From Achromobacter spanius (lineage in GTDB: Bacteria > Pseudomonadota > Gammaproteobacteria > Burkholderiales > Burkholderiaceae_B), in NCBI RefSeq assembly GCF_003994415.1, contig NZ_CP034689.1, positions 2,728,001-2,792,000 of the forward strand: 64,000 nucleotides of DNA, written 5' to 3'. The translations under genes were made by a program, and so were the position numbers. This document shows, one piece after another, positions 1-9,418 of the stretch (within the stretch, counting starts at the first letter, position 1; each line of letters begins with the position of its first letter). Below the pieces are notes generated by a model. The model was not told the origin of the DNA, searched no databases, and was given only the letters and a program-made list of their open reading frames with translations.

Positions 1-236
1 GCGTGTACACGCTGGACTGGGATGGCAAGAACGACGGCGGCGTGGTGCTGGAGCCGGGCGCGTACACCGCGTCCGTTCTGGCCACCGACGGTGACGGCAA
101 GAAGGTCAACGCGGAAGTGTTGAGCTACGGCCAGGTCAAGAGCGTGGCGTATTCGACCGACGGCTTGCGTCTGGACATGGGCCTGGACGGCCAGGCCAGC
201 ATGCTGGATGTGCGTAAGGTAATCGGCGGCGCCTGA
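1..236 (+). CDS. flgD: Flagellar hook-capping protein FlgD, C-terminal part
   Basis: This is the 3' end of a gene that begins before the window; 77 complete codons are visible, ending in TGA. FlgD is the scaffold that caps the growing hook so that FlgE subunits can assemble, and it is later discarded. The visible part has the FlgD Ig-like fold pattern (YTLDWDGKNDGG, then an LEPGAYTASV strand), typical of the FlgD C-terminal domain. It lies 71 bp before flgE, as in other proteobacterial flg operons. Identification rests on this fold and position, because the more diagnostic N-terminus is missing. Confidence 0.88.
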   Translation, partial: VYTLDWDGKNDGGVVLEPGAYTASVLATDGDGKKVNAEVLSYGQVKSVAYSTDGLRLDMGLDGQASMLDVRKVIGGA

Positions 237-307
237 ATCGGGCGGACATGAAACGGTGCCGGCGCACGAGCGGCGGCTTTCCTAGATAAAGATCAGCGAG
301 AGAAAAC

Positions 308-1777
308 ATGGGCTTCGGACAAGGATTGAGCGGCTTGAATGCCGCTGCGCAGAACCTGGACGTCATCGGCAACAACATCGCCAACTCCGGCACTGTCGGT
401 TTCAAATCGGCCACCGCGTCGTTCGCGGACGTCTACGCCAGCTCGCGCGTGGGCCTGGGCGTGAAAGTGGCTGCCATCAACCAGCGCTTCACGGTGGGTA
501 CCGTGCAGGGCGGCGGCGGTGAGTACGACATTGCCATCGACGGCGCCAAGGGCATGTTCCGCCTGACCGACCAGAGCGGCGCGGTCATGTATTCGCGCAA
601 CGGTGAATTCCTGGTCGACAAGAACAGCTACATCGTCAACGCCCAGGGCTACCGCCTGACGGGCTATCCGGCCGGCGCGATCGGCGCGAACCCGGTTGAA
701 CTGCAAGTGCCGACCGCCAACGTGGCCCCGCAAGCCACCGCCACCGGCACCACCGTGGCCAACCTGAACGCCAACGCCAAAGTGGTGTATCTGACCGATA
801 CGGTGACGTCGCCCGCGGTCAACGGCACGGTGACGCTGGGCGGCACGCCCTACGAGTTCACGCGTGACGCCGGCGGCGCCCTGGTCTGGGACGCGGCCAT
901 TCCGCCCGCCGGCACGTACGGCACCGCGCCGAACGAGGTCACCATCGACGGCGCGGGCGCCATCACGGCGGGCGACATCAGCCAGATTCCGGGCTACGTC
1001 AACTACACCGCCGAGGTCACGGAAATCGGCCGTCCCTTCGACCCCACCATTTCCGCCAGCTACACCAACGCGTCGCCCATGACGGTGTACGACTCCCTGG
1101 GCAACTCGCACCAGGTGATGCAGTACTTCGTGAAGCGTCCGGCCGACGTCGCGGGCAACAGCGTCTACGACGTCTACTACACGATGGACGGCCAGGCCAT
1201 GTCGCCCACCACCGAGGCGGCGGGCGTCTGGGGCAACCCCCAGCAGTTCACGTTCAACAAGGCTGGCGCGATGACCAGCGCCCCGGTCGTGACGCTGAGC
1301 TTTGCCGCGCCGGGCGGCGCCGTCACGCCGGCCGACCCGCTCAGCATTGCCATGAACTACACCGGCACCACGCAGTACGGCAGCGACTACAAGCTGGTGG
1401 CCAAGCCCGACGGCTATACGTCCGGTGAATTCAGCGGCATCAACATCGGCGCCGACGGCAGCCTGGTGGCCGCCTACACCAACGGCGAAACGCAAGTCGT
1501 CGGCAACATCGTGCTGGCTGACTTCTCCAACCTGCAAGGCTTGCAGCCCATCGGCAACAACGCCTGGTCCGAAACGGCAGCCTCCGGCCAGCCGATCCTG
1601 GGCCAGCCCGGCACCAACGGCATGTCCCGCGTGGTCGGCCAGGCGACGGAAGCGTCCAACGTCGACATGAGCAAGGAACTGGTCAACATGATCATTGCCC
1701 AGCGCACGTACCAGGCCAACTCGCAGACCATCAAGACCCAGGACGAAATCATGCAAGTCCTGATGAACCTGAAGTAA
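308..1777 (+). CDS. flgE: Flagellar hook protein FlgE
   Basis: FlgE is the main subunit of the flagellar hook, the universal joint between rod and filament. The 489-residue protein has the N-terminal rod/hook motif (GLSGLNAAAQNLDVIGNNIA, from about residue 6) and the matching C-terminal helix (ELVNMIIAQRTYQANSQ) that together form the D0 coiled-coil core. The central part carries the variable D1/D2 domains, with YDSLGNSHQ and GEFSGINIGADGSL segments seen in hook proteins. The ATG is preceded by a purine-rich GCGAGAGAAAAC stretch. It is followed by flgF on the same strand, as part of the early hook and basal-body operon. Confidence 0.97.
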   Translation: MGFGQGLSGLNAAAQNLDVIGNNIANSGTVGFKSATASFADVYASSRVGLGVKVAAINQRFTVGTVQGGGGEYDIAIDGAKGMFRLTDQSGAVMYSRNGEFLVDKNSYIVNAQGYRLTGYPAGAIGANPVELQVPTANVAPQATATGTTVANLNANAKVVYLTDTVTSPAVNGTVTLGGTPYEFTRDAGGALVWDAAIPPAGTYGTAPNEVTIDGAGAITAGDISQIPGYVNYTAEVTEIGRPFDPTISASYTNASPMTVYDSLGNSHQVMQYFVKRPADVAGNSVYDVYYTMDGQAMSPTTEAAGVWGNPQQFTFNKAGAMTSAPVVTLSFAAPGGAVTPADPLSIAMNYTGTTQYGSDYKLVAKPDGYTSGEFSGINIGADGSLVAAYTNGETQVVGNIVLADFSNLQGLQPIGNNAWSETAASGQPILGQPGTNGMSRVVGQATEASNVDMSKELVNMIIAQRTYQANSQTIKTQDEIMQVLMNLK

Positions 1778-1810
1778 AGCTGGCTCGCGACGACACCGAC
1801 GGAATAGGCA

Positions 1811-2572
1811 ATGGACAGAATCATCTACACCGCCATGAATGGCGCAGCGCGTATCACTGAGCATCAGGCCGCGCTCTCCAACAACATGGCCAACGTGAAC
1901 ACGACGGGCTTTCGCGAGCAGATCGCGCTGTACCGCTCGGTTCCGATGGCGGACGGGGTGAGTCTGCCGACGCGCGTTTCGACGGTGGCGTCCACGCCCG
2001 GCAACAGCTTCCAGATGGGCACGATGCAGACCACGGGCCGCGACATGGACGTGGCGCTGGCCAGCGAGAACGGCTGGATTGCCGTGCAGACGCCGCAAGG
2101 CGAGGCCTACACGCGCAACGGCAGCCTGCAAGTGGGCATCAACGGCCTGTTGCAGACGTCCTTGGGTCAGCCGGTGCTGTCGGATCAGGGCGGCCCGATC
2201 GATGTGCCCGACCAGGCCGCGCTGAGCATCACGTCGGACGGCACCATCACCGCCATCGGCGCGGGCGACGGCCCCAACAACATCCTGAACCTGGGTCGCC
2301 TGAAGCTGGCCAACCCTGACAACACGCAGCTGGTGCATGGTGACGACGGCGTGTTCCGCCGCGCGCCGATCAACGGCCAGCCGGCCCCGCCGCTGCCCGC
2401 CGATCCCGGCCTGCGCCTGTTGTCGGGCGTGCTGGAAGGCAGCAACACCAATCCGATGAAGGCGATGGTGGGCATGATTGAAAACGCCCGCCGCTTCGAG
2501 CAGCAGATGCAGGTAATCCAGCAGTCTGACCGCAACGCCGAACGCGCCAACGGCATTCTGTCCGTCAGCTGA
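1811..2572 (+). CDS. flgF: Flagellar basal-body rod protein FlgF
   Basis: FlgF is a proximal rod subunit in the periplasm. The 253-residue product starts MDRIIYTAMNGAARI and carries the rod signature AALSNNMANVNTTGFRE at about residues 19-35. The conserved C-terminal helix (NPMKAMVGMIENARRFEQQM) is characteristic of the FlgF/FlgG family. Its length is normal. It sits 33 bp after flgE and 63 bp before flgG, so it is almost certainly co-transcribed with them. Confidence 0.97.
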   Translation: MDRIIYTAMNGAARITEHQAALSNNMANVNTTGFREQIALYRSVPMADGVSLPTRVSTVASTPGNSFQMGTMQTTGRDMDVALASENGWIAVQTPQGEAYTRNGSLQVGINGLLQTSLGQPVLSDQGGPIDVPDQAALSITSDGTITAIGAGDGPNNILNLGRLKLANPDNTQLVHGDDGVFRRAPINGQPAPPLPADPGLRLLSGVLEGSNTNPMKAMVGMIENARRFEQQMQVIQQSDRNAERANGILSVS

Positions 2573-2635
2573 TTCGACCGCTGATTCAAACATTTATCGC
2601 GCGCGGCCGGGCCGCGCCACTAGGAGTACTTCACC

Positions 2636-3421
2636 ATGATGCGTTCGCTGTGGATTGCCAAGACGGGCCTGGAAGGGCAACAGATGTCCATGGACGTCAT
2701 CTCCAACAACTTGGCCAACGTCTCCACCAACGGCTTCAAGCGCGGTCGCGCCGTGTTTCAGGACCTGATGTACCAGACGCTGCGCCAACCCGGCGCCCAG
2801 GTGGGTGACGCCACGCAACTGCCGTCCGGCCTGCAATTGGGCACGGGCGCGCGCGTGGCCGCCACCGAACGCATCCACACGGACGGCAACCTGAACAACA
2901 CCGGCGGCGAAATGGATATCGCCATCAACGGCCGGGGTTTCCTGCAAGTGGAACTGCCCGACGGCACCCAGGGCTACACCCGTGACGGCGCGCTGCAACG
3001 CGACCAGAACGGCCAGTTGACCACGGTGTCCGGTTATGTGATCCAGCCGCCGATGAACGTGCCTGACAACGCCTTGTCCATCTCCATCGGCAAGGACGGC
3101 ATCGTCTCGGTGACGCAGCCTGGCGCCGCCGGCGTGAACGTGCAGATCGGCCAGTTGCAGATCGCCACCTTCATCAACCCCACCGGCCTGCAAAGTATTG
3201 GCGAAAACCTGTATCTGGAAACGGATGCTTCGGGCCCCGCCAACCTGCTGCAGCCGGGCGTGGACGGCGCGGGTTCGATCATGCAGAACTACGTGGAAAC
3301 CTCGAACGTGAACGTGGCTGAAGAACTGGTCAACATGATCACGACGCAGCGCGCGTACGAAATGAACAGCAAGGCCGTCAAGACCTCTGACGAGATGCTG
3401 GCCCGCCTGTCCCAACTGTGA
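2636..3421 (+). CDS. flgG: Flagellar basal-body distal rod protein FlgG
   Basis: FlgG forms the distal rod that passes through the L and P rings. The 261-residue protein opens MMRSLWIAKTGLEGQQ and has the rod motif MDVISNNLANVSTNGFKRG at about residues 19-37. The C-terminal motif ELVNMITTQRAYEMNSKAVK is typical of FlgG. The ATG at 2636 follows the strong Shine-Dalgarno TAGGAG with an 8-nt spacer. The TGA stop overlaps the first base of the likely flgH start. Confidence 0.98.
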   Translation: MMRSLWIAKTGLEGQQMSMDVISNNLANVSTNGFKRGRAVFQDLMYQTLRQPGAQVGDATQLPSGLQLGTGARVAATERIHTDGNLNNTGGEMDIAINGRGFLQVELPDGTQGYTRDGALQRDQNGQLTTVSGYVIQPPMNVPDNALSISIGKDGIVSVTQPGAAGVNVQIGQLQIATFINPTGLQSIGENLYLETDASGPANLLQPGVDGAGSIMQNYVETSNVNVAEELVNMITTQRAYEMNSKAVKTSDEMLARLSQL

Positions 3422-4110
3422 TGCCCATGTCTGTCCTGCGTCTGGTATTCAGTGCGGCGCTGGCTATGCTGGCGGCCGGTTGCGCCATGATTCCGCCCGA
3501 GCCCATCGTGACCGGGCCGACGACCGCCGCGCCGCCGCCGCCGCCCATGCCCATGGCACAGCCCACGGGCTCGATCTACCAGCCCACCACCTACGGCAAC
3601 TACCCGTTGTTCGAAGACCGCCGGCCGCGCAATGTGGGCGACATCGTCACCATTGTGCTGAACGAGCGCACCAATGCGTCCAAGAACGTGGCCACCAACA
3701 CCAACCGCACCGGCTCGGCCACGCTGGGCATCGCGGCGGCGCCGTCGTTCATGAGCAGTTGGGCCAACGCCAACCTGAATACCGAAGCGAATGGCGGCAA
3801 CGTCTCGCAGGGCAAGGGCGACAGCACCGCCAACAATGCCTTTACCGGCACCATCACGACCACCGTCGTGGGCGTGATGTCGAACGGCAATTTGCAGGTG
3901 GCTGGCGAGAAGCAGATTGCAATCAACCGGGGCAGCGAGTACGTACGCTTTGCCGGTGTGGTGGATCCGCGTTCCATTACCGGCACGAATACCGTGTCGT
4001 CCACGCAAGTGGCCGACGCTCGCATTGAATACCGCAGCAAGGGCGTCATGGATGAAGTTCAGACCATGGGCTGGCTGCAACGCTTCTTCCTGCTTGCTTC
4101 GCCGTTCTGA
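3421..4110 (+). CDS. flgH: Flagellar L-ring lipoprotein FlgH
   Basis: FlgH forms the outer-membrane L ring, a bushing for the rod. The predicted 229-residue protein begins with a lipoprotein signal ending in the lipobox LAAGC (Cys about 21), followed by a Pro-rich linker. The body has the FlgH motifs DIVTIVLNERTNASK and GNLQVAGEKQIAINRGSEYVRF, and ends VMDEVQTMGWLQRFFLL. I chose the ATG whose A is the last base of the flgG TGA; a GTG one codon upstream and an ATG two codons downstream are also possible. flgI follows after 2 bp. Confidence 0.96.
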   Translation: MPMSVLRLVFSAALAMLAAGCAMIPPEPIVTGPTTAAPPPPPMPMAQPTGSIYQPTTYGNYPLFEDRRPRNVGDIVTIVLNERTNASKNVATNTNRTGSATLGIAAAPSFMSSWANANLNTEANGGNVSQGKGDSTANNAFTGTITTTVVGVMSNGNLQVAGEKQIAINRGSEYVRFAGVVDPRSITGTNTVSSTQVADARIEYRSKGVMDEVQTMGWLQRFFLLASPF

Positions 4111-4112
4111 TC

Positions 4113-5249
4113 ATGACAAAACCCACTCCGATATCCGCCGTGCTGTCCTTGTTCGCTCGCGTGTGCGTGGCGGTGGGGCTGCTTGCCGGCGCCGGTGCGG
4201 CGCAGGCCGAACGGCTCAAGGATCTGGCTTCGATCCAGGGCGTGCGGGGCAACCAGCTGATCGGCTACGGCCTGGTCGTGGGCCTGGACGGCAGCGGTGA
4301 CCAGGTGCGCCAGACGCCCTTTACCCAGCAAAGCCTGACCAACATGCTGTCGCAACTGGGCATCACGGTGCCCGCCGGCAGCAACATGCAATTGAAGAAC
4401 GTGGCCGCCGTCATGGTCACCACCACCATGCCGGCGTTTGCCCGGCCCGGCCAGACGCTGGACGTGGTGGTGTCGTCCATGGGTAACGCCAAGAGCCTGC
4501 GCGGCGGCACCTTGCTGATGACGCCGCTGAAGGGCGCCGACAGCCAGGTCTACGCTATCGCCCAGGGCAACATCCTGGTGGGCGGCGCGGGCGCGTCGGC
4601 CGGCGGCTCCAGCGTGCAGATCAACCAATTGAATGGCGGGCGCATCAGCTCGGGCGCCATCGTCGAGCGCGGCGTGCCCACCACGTTCTCGCGCGACGGC
4701 TACATCCACGTCGAACTGAACAACACCGACTTCGGCACGGCCCAGAATGTGGCGGTGGCCTTGAACCGCAAGTTCGGCCAAGGCACGGCCACCGCGCTGG
4801 ACGGCCGCGTGGTGCAGGTGCGCACACCCATGGAGCAGGCTTCGCAGGCGCGCTTCCTGTCGCAGGTGGAAGACCTGCAGGTCACGCGCGCGCCCACGGT
4901 CGCCAAGGTCATCATCAACGCCCGTACCGGCTCGGTCGTCATGAACCGCACGGTCATGATCGAAGAGGCCGCGGTGGCGCACGGCAACCTGTCGGTCATC
5001 ATCAACCGCCAGAACCAGGTGTCGCAGCCGGACACGCCTTTCACGGAAGGGCAGACGGTGGTGGTGCCCAACACGCAGATCGAAGTGCGGCAGGACAATG
5101 GTTCGTTGCAGCGCGTGAGCACCAGCGCCAACCTGGCTGACGTGGTCAAGGGCTTGAACGCCCTGGGCGCCACGCCGCAAGACCTGCTGGCCATCCTGCA
5201 GGCCATGAAGTCCGCGGGCGCCTTGCGCGCCGAACTGGAAATCATCTGA
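4113..5249 (+). CDS. flgI: Flagellar P-ring protein FlgI
   Basis: FlgI assembles the P ring around the rod in the peptidoglycan layer. The 378-residue precursor has a Sec signal peptide (hydrophobic stretch around residues 10-28, cleavage likely after AGAAQA). The mature protein starts ERLKDLASIQGVRGNQLIGY, the family signature, and contains GLDGSGDQ and TPFTQQSLTNML. The C-terminus (ALGATPQDLLAILQAMKSAGAL) is also typical. It lies between flgH (2 bp) and flgJ (5 bp) in a tight operon. Confidence 0.98.
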   Translation: MTKPTPISAVLSLFARVCVAVGLLAGAGAAQAERLKDLASIQGVRGNQLIGYGLVVGLDGSGDQVRQTPFTQQSLTNMLSQLGITVPAGSNMQLKNVAAVMVTTTMPAFARPGQTLDVVVSSMGNAKSLRGGTLLMTPLKGADSQVYAIAQGNILVGGAGASAGGSSVQINQLNGGRISSGAIVERGVPTTFSRDGYIHVELNNTDFGTAQNVAVALNRKFGQGTATALDGRVVQVRTPMEQASQARFLSQVEDLQVTRAPTVAKVIINARTGSVVMNRTVMIEEAAVAHGNLSVIINRQNQVSQPDTPFTEGQTVVVPNTQIEVRQDNGSLQRVSTSANLADVVKGLNALGATPQDLLAILQAMKSAGALRAELEII

Positions 5250-5254
5250 CGGCC

Positions 5255-6232
5255 ATGGCAATTACTCAAGACGCGGCGCGCGGCGCCACCCGCCAGGATT
5301 CGGTGTTCGACATGGGCCGCTTGTCGGACCTGAAGCGCGACGTCAAGAAAGATCCCGAAGGCACCGAGCAGCAGCGCCAGGTGGCCAAGCAGTTCGAAGC
5401 CCTGTTCCTGCAGATGATGGTCAAGCGCATGCGCGAAGCCACGCCCAAGGAAGGGCTGTTCGATTCGCAACAGACGCAGATGCTGCAGTCCATGGCCGAT
5501 GAGCAACTGGCGCTGCACCTGGCGTCGCCCGGCATCGGACTGACCCAGTCCATCCTGGCGCAGATGCAGCAGGGCAAGCCGGCCGATATGTCCGACGATG
5601 CCGTGCGTGCCATCGCGCAGGGCGGTGACCTGGATTTCCGCACGGGCGGCTCGCGCGAAGTGTCTGCGCTGCTGAACGTGATGCGCAACAACCGCGCCAG
5701 CGACCGCGCATTGGCGGCAGCCGAGGGCGCGCCCGAGCATGTGGTCGACTTCGTGTCGAAGATGTCGCGCGCGGCCAACCTGGCGTCGCAGCAAAGCGGG
5801 GTGCCCGCTCGCCTGATCATGGGCCAGGCGGCCCTGGAATCGGGTTGGGGCCAGCGCGAAATCAAGCATCCGGACGGCAGCACCAGCTACAACCTGTTCG
5901 GCATCAAGGCGGGCGGCAGTTGGAAGGGCCAGGTCGTCAATGTGCTGACCACTGAATACGAGGGCGGTGTCGCCAAAAAGGTGACGCAACCTTTCCGCGC
6001 CTATTCCTCTTACGAAGAATCGTTCTCGGACTATGCCCGCCTGATCGGCAACAGTCCGCGTTACGAAGCCGTGACGCAGGCGCGTAACGAAATCGACGCG
6101 GCGCGCAAGATCCAGGACGCGGGCTACGCGACCGACCCGCGCTATGCGCAAAAACTGATCGGCATCATGGGCCAGTTACGTGGGGCAGCCTCTGACGTGG
6201 AAATTTCGCGCCAGATGTTGGAAGGACTCTAA
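5255..6232 (+). CDS. flgJ: Peptidoglycan hydrolase / rod-cap protein FlgJ
   Basis: FlgJ caps the growing rod and opens the peptidoglycan for it. The 325-residue protein has both domains of the beta/gamma-proteobacterial form. The N-terminal rod-binding part (about 40-110) contains QVAKQFEALFLQMMVKRMRE. The C-terminal part (about 160-320) is a GH73-type glucosaminidase with ARLIMGQAALESGWGQ, whose Glu is the likely catalytic acid, and YNLFGIKAG. The stop TAA at 6230-6232 lies inside a FliA-type promoter match that serves the next genes. Confidence 0.97.
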   Translation: MAITQDAARGATRQDSVFDMGRLSDLKRDVKKDPEGTEQQRQVAKQFEALFLQMMVKRMREATPKEGLFDSQQTQMLQSMADEQLALHLASPGIGLTQSILAQMQQGKPADMSDDAVRAIAQGGDLDFRTGGSREVSALLNVMRNNRASDRALAAAEGAPEHVVDFVSKMSRAANLASQQSGVPARLIMGQAALESGWGQREIKHPDGSTSYNLFGIKAGGSWKGQVVNVLTTEYEGGVAKKVTQPFRAYSSYEESFSDYARLIGNSPRYEAVTQARNEIDAARKIQDAGYATDPRYAQKLIGIMGQLRGAASDVEISRQMLEGL

Positions 6233-6256
6233 ATTTGGACGATCTCCTGCCGTTAT
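6230..6256 (+). promoter_or_regulatory. Candidate sigma-28 (FliA) promoter of flgKL
   Basis: TAAATTTG (6230-6237), 11 bp, then GCCGTTAT (6249-6256) fits the FliA consensus TAAAGTTT-N11-GCCGATAA with 6/8 matches in each box. The site ends 49 bp before the flgK ATG and overlaps the flgJ stop codon. Separate FliA control of flgKL is established in enterics. Two other sites in this window share the CCGTTA core. Assignment is by pattern only. Confidence 0.7.
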
Positions 6257-6305
6257 TGGAGTATCCAGAGATATCACCTGCGGTTACACACGGGGCATTG
6301 TTAGC

Positions 6306-7979
6306 ATGAACTTGTACAAAACAGCGCTGAGCGGGCTGAACGCCGCCCAGGCAGGCTTGTCAACCACCACTCACAACATCAACAATGCCACCACGGTTGG
6401 CTACAACCGTCAGCGCGTGCTGACGTCGACCGCCGGCGCCCAAGCCACCAGCAACGGTTACATTGGCCGCGGCGTGCAGGTCGATACCGTCGAACGCAGC
6501 TACGACAGCTTCCTGTACAAGCAGTTGGTGGGCTCGACCGGCAGCGGCGCGCAGTTGCAGACGCAGTATGCGCAGGTGTCGCAGATCAATAATCTGTTTG
6601 CCGATCGCACCGTGGGTATTGCCCCGGGCCTGACTGATTTCTTCACCAGCATGAACACGGTCGCCAGCAAGCCGGCTGACCCGGCGGCGCGCGCCGACCT
6701 CTTGGGCAAAGCCAATAGCCTGGCCACGCAGATCCGTTCGGCCTACACCGAAATGCAGAATCAGCGTGAAGGTCTGAACACCCAGATCACCACGACGGTT
6801 GAACAGGTCAACAGCTACCTGAGCCGTATCGACGATCTGAACACGCAGATTTCGCTGGCGGCCGGCAAGGCCAATGGCAGCCCCCCCAACGACCTGCTCG
6901 ACCAGCGTGACCAGGCCGTGCTGGAACTGAACCAGCTCATCGGCATCACGACCTATCCGCAGGGCGACAAGATCAACGTGTCGCTGACCAAGGGCGGCCA
7001 GTCGCTGCTGTCGGGCTCCACCTTGTATCCCTTGCAGGCCGTGGCGTCGACCAAGGACGCCAGCCGCACGGTCATCGCCTACACCTTGCCCGCCGGAGCG
7101 GGCAAGACGGTGGCGGTGGAAATGGACGACAGCGAAATCACCGGCGGCACGCTGGGCGGGCTGTTGCAATTCCGCTCGTCGTCGCTGGACTTGATGCAGA
7201 ACCAACTGGGCCAGATGGCCGTCGGCCTGGCCTTGTCGTTCAACGAACAGCACACCCAAGGCCTGGATCAGAACGGTAATCCGGGCACCGATTTCTTCAG
7301 CGTCAGTTCGCCCGAGGCCGTGCCGAACACCGCCAACAAGAGCAACGCGCAGATCACCGGCACGTTCACCACCCTGGGCAATGTCAACGCCAAGGACTAC
7401 GAGATTTCGTTTGACGGCACCAACTACCAGGTGCTGCGCATGCCGGAAGGCGCGCGCGTCTATAACGGCCCCGCGACCGGCACGCCGCCCAACGCGACGC
7501 TGAACCTGGACGCCGAGATGGGCGTGACGCTGACGATCGACGCGCCGCCGCAGGCGGGCGACACGTGGTCGCTGTCGCCCACGCGCAATGCCGCGCGCGA
7601 CATCAATGTGCTGATTACCGATCCGGAAAAAGTGGCCGCGGCCGACGCCGAGGGTGGCGACGCCAACGGCAAGAACGCGCTGAAATTGGCGCAACTGCAA
7701 AGCGCCAAGGTGCTGGGCCACGGCACGATGAGCACCACCGACATGTTCGCGCAGGTGGTGAACACGGTGGGCGTGCAAACCGCCCAGGTGAAGTCGGCCG
7801 CCACCGCGCAGGCCAACCTGATCAAACAGACCACCGCTGCCCAGCAGTCGGTGTCGGGCGTCAACCTGAACGAAGAATACGTCAGCCTTTCGTTGTATCA
7901 AGAGCAATACCAGGCCAGCGCCCGCATCATCGATGTGGCCAGCACCGTGTTCGACACGTTGCTGGGCCTGCGTGGTTAA
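6306..7979 (+). CDS. flgK: Flagellar hook-associated protein 1 FlgK
   Basis: FlgK is the first hook-filament junction protein. I place the start at the ATG at 6306, giving 557 residues beginning MNLYKTALSGLNAAQAGLST, the expected FlgK N-terminus. A longer reading frame from 6180 would extend back into flgJ. The motif TTHNINNATTVGYNRQRV (about 20-37) is the rod/hook-type signature, and the C-terminus (VNLNEEYVSLSLYQEQYQAS) is the matching D0 helix. The 73-bp gap upstream holds the FliA-type promoter. flgL follows after 47 bp. Confidence 0.97.
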   Translation: MNLYKTALSGLNAAQAGLSTTTHNINNATTVGYNRQRVLTSTAGAQATSNGYIGRGVQVDTVERSYDSFLYKQLVGSTGSGAQLQTQYAQVSQINNLFADRTVGIAPGLTDFFTSMNTVASKPADPAARADLLGKANSLATQIRSAYTEMQNQREGLNTQITTTVEQVNSYLSRIDDLNTQISLAAGKANGSPPNDLLDQRDQAVLELNQLIGITTYPQGDKINVSLTKGGQSLLSGSTLYPLQAVASTKDASRTVIAYTLPAGAGKTVAVEMDDSEITGGTLGGLLQFRSSSLDLMQNQLGQMAVGLALSFNEQHTQGLDQNGNPGTDFFSVSSPEAVPNTANKSNAQITGTFTTLGNVNAKDYEISFDGTNYQVLRMPEGARVYNGPATGTPPNATLNLDAEMGVTLTIDAPPQAGDTWSLSPTRNAARDINVLITDPEKVAAADAEGGDANGKNALKLAQLQSAKVLGHGTMSTTDMFAQVVNTVGVQTAQVKSAATAQANLIKQTTAAQQSVSGVNLNEEYVSLSLYQEQYQASARIIDVASTVFDTLLGLRG

Positions 7980-8026
7980 GACGAAATTTCCATTGTGATG
8001 ACTAAAAAGAAATCCGGAGCCGCACC

Positions 8027-9286
8027 ATGCGCCTGAGCACCACGATGATGTATTCGAATGGCCTGAGCGGCATTCTGAATCAAGAGTCGGACATGAACCG
8101 CCTGGTCGAACAGGTAGGCAGCGGCCGCAAGTTCCTGACGCCGGCGGATGATCCGCTGTCTGCCTCGCTGTCTATCGGCGTGGCGCAGACCAAGAGCATG
8201 AACAGCACGTATGGCATGAACCGCGATGCGGCGACGACCAGCCTGGGCCAGGAAAGCAATGTGCTGGATTCGATCACGACCGCCTTGCAGGACGTGCGCA
8301 CCCGCGTCATCCAGGCCGGTAACGGCACCTTTGCCGACAGCGACCGCCAAGCGCTGTCGACCGCGCTGAAAAGCGCCCGCGATGCCCTGCTGGGCCTGGC
8401 GAACAGCACGGACGGCAACGGCCAGTACCTGTTCTCGGGTTACCAGGGCGGTGTGGTTCCCTATTCGCAGGACGTCAACGGCAAGATCGTCTACAGCGGC
8501 GCCACCGGCGAACGCACGATGCAGGTGGACCAGTCGCGCCAGTTGTCCACGAGCGATCTGGGCAGCGATATTTTCAACCGCGCCAACCCGGGCTCGCAGG
8601 CGTATGTCAGCACCGCCGCCAACGCCAATATTGGCACCGCGCAGTTCAGCACGGTGTCGGTGACCCCCGGTTCGGCCAACATCGGCAAGAGCTTCCAGAT
8701 CCAGTTTGAAGCGGATCCGGCCACGGGCAACATGGGCTACCGCGTCACGACGACGGACCCGAACGCCAACCCGCCGGTCCCGCCCGTCATCGCGCCCGCG
8801 CCGCCGGCCGCGCCCACGCAATACACGCCGGATTCGGCCATCGATTTCGGTGGCGTGTCGGTGGTGATCAAGGGCACGCCGGCCAACGGCGACGTGATCA
8901 ACGTCGAAAGCGTGCAGTCGGCCGACGTGGACATGTTCAATACGTTGGACAGCCTGATCAAGGTGCTGGATTCGCCGATTGCCGGCGATGAAGTGGCACT
9001 GGCCAAGCTGAACAACGAGCTGGCGACCGCCAACAAGAAGCTGGCAAGCAATTACGACAACGTCTTGACGGTCTCGGCGTCGGTCGGCGCCCGCATGAAC
9101 GAGCTGGAAGCGCTGGACGCAACCGGCACGGCAAAGGGCTTGAACTATTCCAAGACGCTGTCGGACTTGGAAGATTTGGACTACTACGCCGGCGCCAGCC
9201 AGCTTGCTCTGCGCCAGGTGGCGTTGCAAGCGGCTTCCGCCGCGTTCATGACGATTCAGGGATCCAGCCTGTTCAGCCGCCAATAA
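8027..9286 (+). CDS. flgL: Flagellar hook-associated protein 3 FlgL
   Basis: FlgL is the second junction protein, between FlgK and flagellin. The 419-residue product has the flagellin-like N-terminal helix (MRLSTTMMYSNGLSGILNQE, then GRKFLTPADDPLSAS) and a C-terminal helix (YYAGASQLALRQVALQAAS). The middle includes a Pro-rich loop (PPVPPVIAPAPPAAP, around residues 245-262) that is probably surface-exposed and variable. The gene ends the flgK-flgL unit. GC-rich hairpins lie downstream, before the first chemoreceptor gene. Confidence 0.96.
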   Translation: MRLSTTMMYSNGLSGILNQESDMNRLVEQVGSGRKFLTPADDPLSASLSIGVAQTKSMNSTYGMNRDAATTSLGQESNVLDSITTALQDVRTRVIQAGNGTFADSDRQALSTALKSARDALLGLANSTDGNGQYLFSGYQGGVVPYSQDVNGKIVYSGATGERTMQVDQSRQLSTSDLGSDIFNRANPGSQAYVSTAANANIGTAQFSTVSVTPGSANIGKSFQIQFEADPATGNMGYRVTTTDPNANPPVPPVIAPAPPAAPTQYTPDSAIDFGGVSVVIKGTPANGDVINVESVQSADVDMFNTLDSLIKVLDSPIAGDEVALAKLNNELATANKKLASNYDNVLTVSASVGARMNELEALDATGTAKGLNYSKTLSDLEDLDYYAGASQLALRQVALQAASAAFMTIQGSSLFSRQ

Positions 9287-9333
9287 GCGGCGGGTTCCCA
9301 GGCCGCGCCCAGGCGCGGCGGTTCGCCATTCTC

Positions 9334-9363
9334 GGACGCTGCCGGTCAAGGACCGGGGCGTCC
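9334..9363 (+). terminator. Hairpin after flgL, possible terminator
   Basis: GGACGC (9334-9339) pairs with GCGTCC (9358-9363), and inside it CCGGTC (9342-9347) pairs with GACCGG (9351-9356) around an AAG loop, with a small mismatch between the stems. No T tract follows on either strand, so it is at best a weak or Rho-assisted stop between flgL and the first MCP gene. Confidence 0.35.
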
Positions 9364-9418
9364 GTGGTTGCGTTCAGGGTAGGTTGTGTCGTTTCACTGT
9401 TTAACGCTCGGGTAATTC

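Noticed and set aside
293..2593. Long minus-strand open frame of 766 codons opposite flgE-flgF
   Set aside because: It is the antisense of confident flagellar genes. The translation is His/Arg/Val-rich in the way typical of GC-rich shadow frames, with no family motif.
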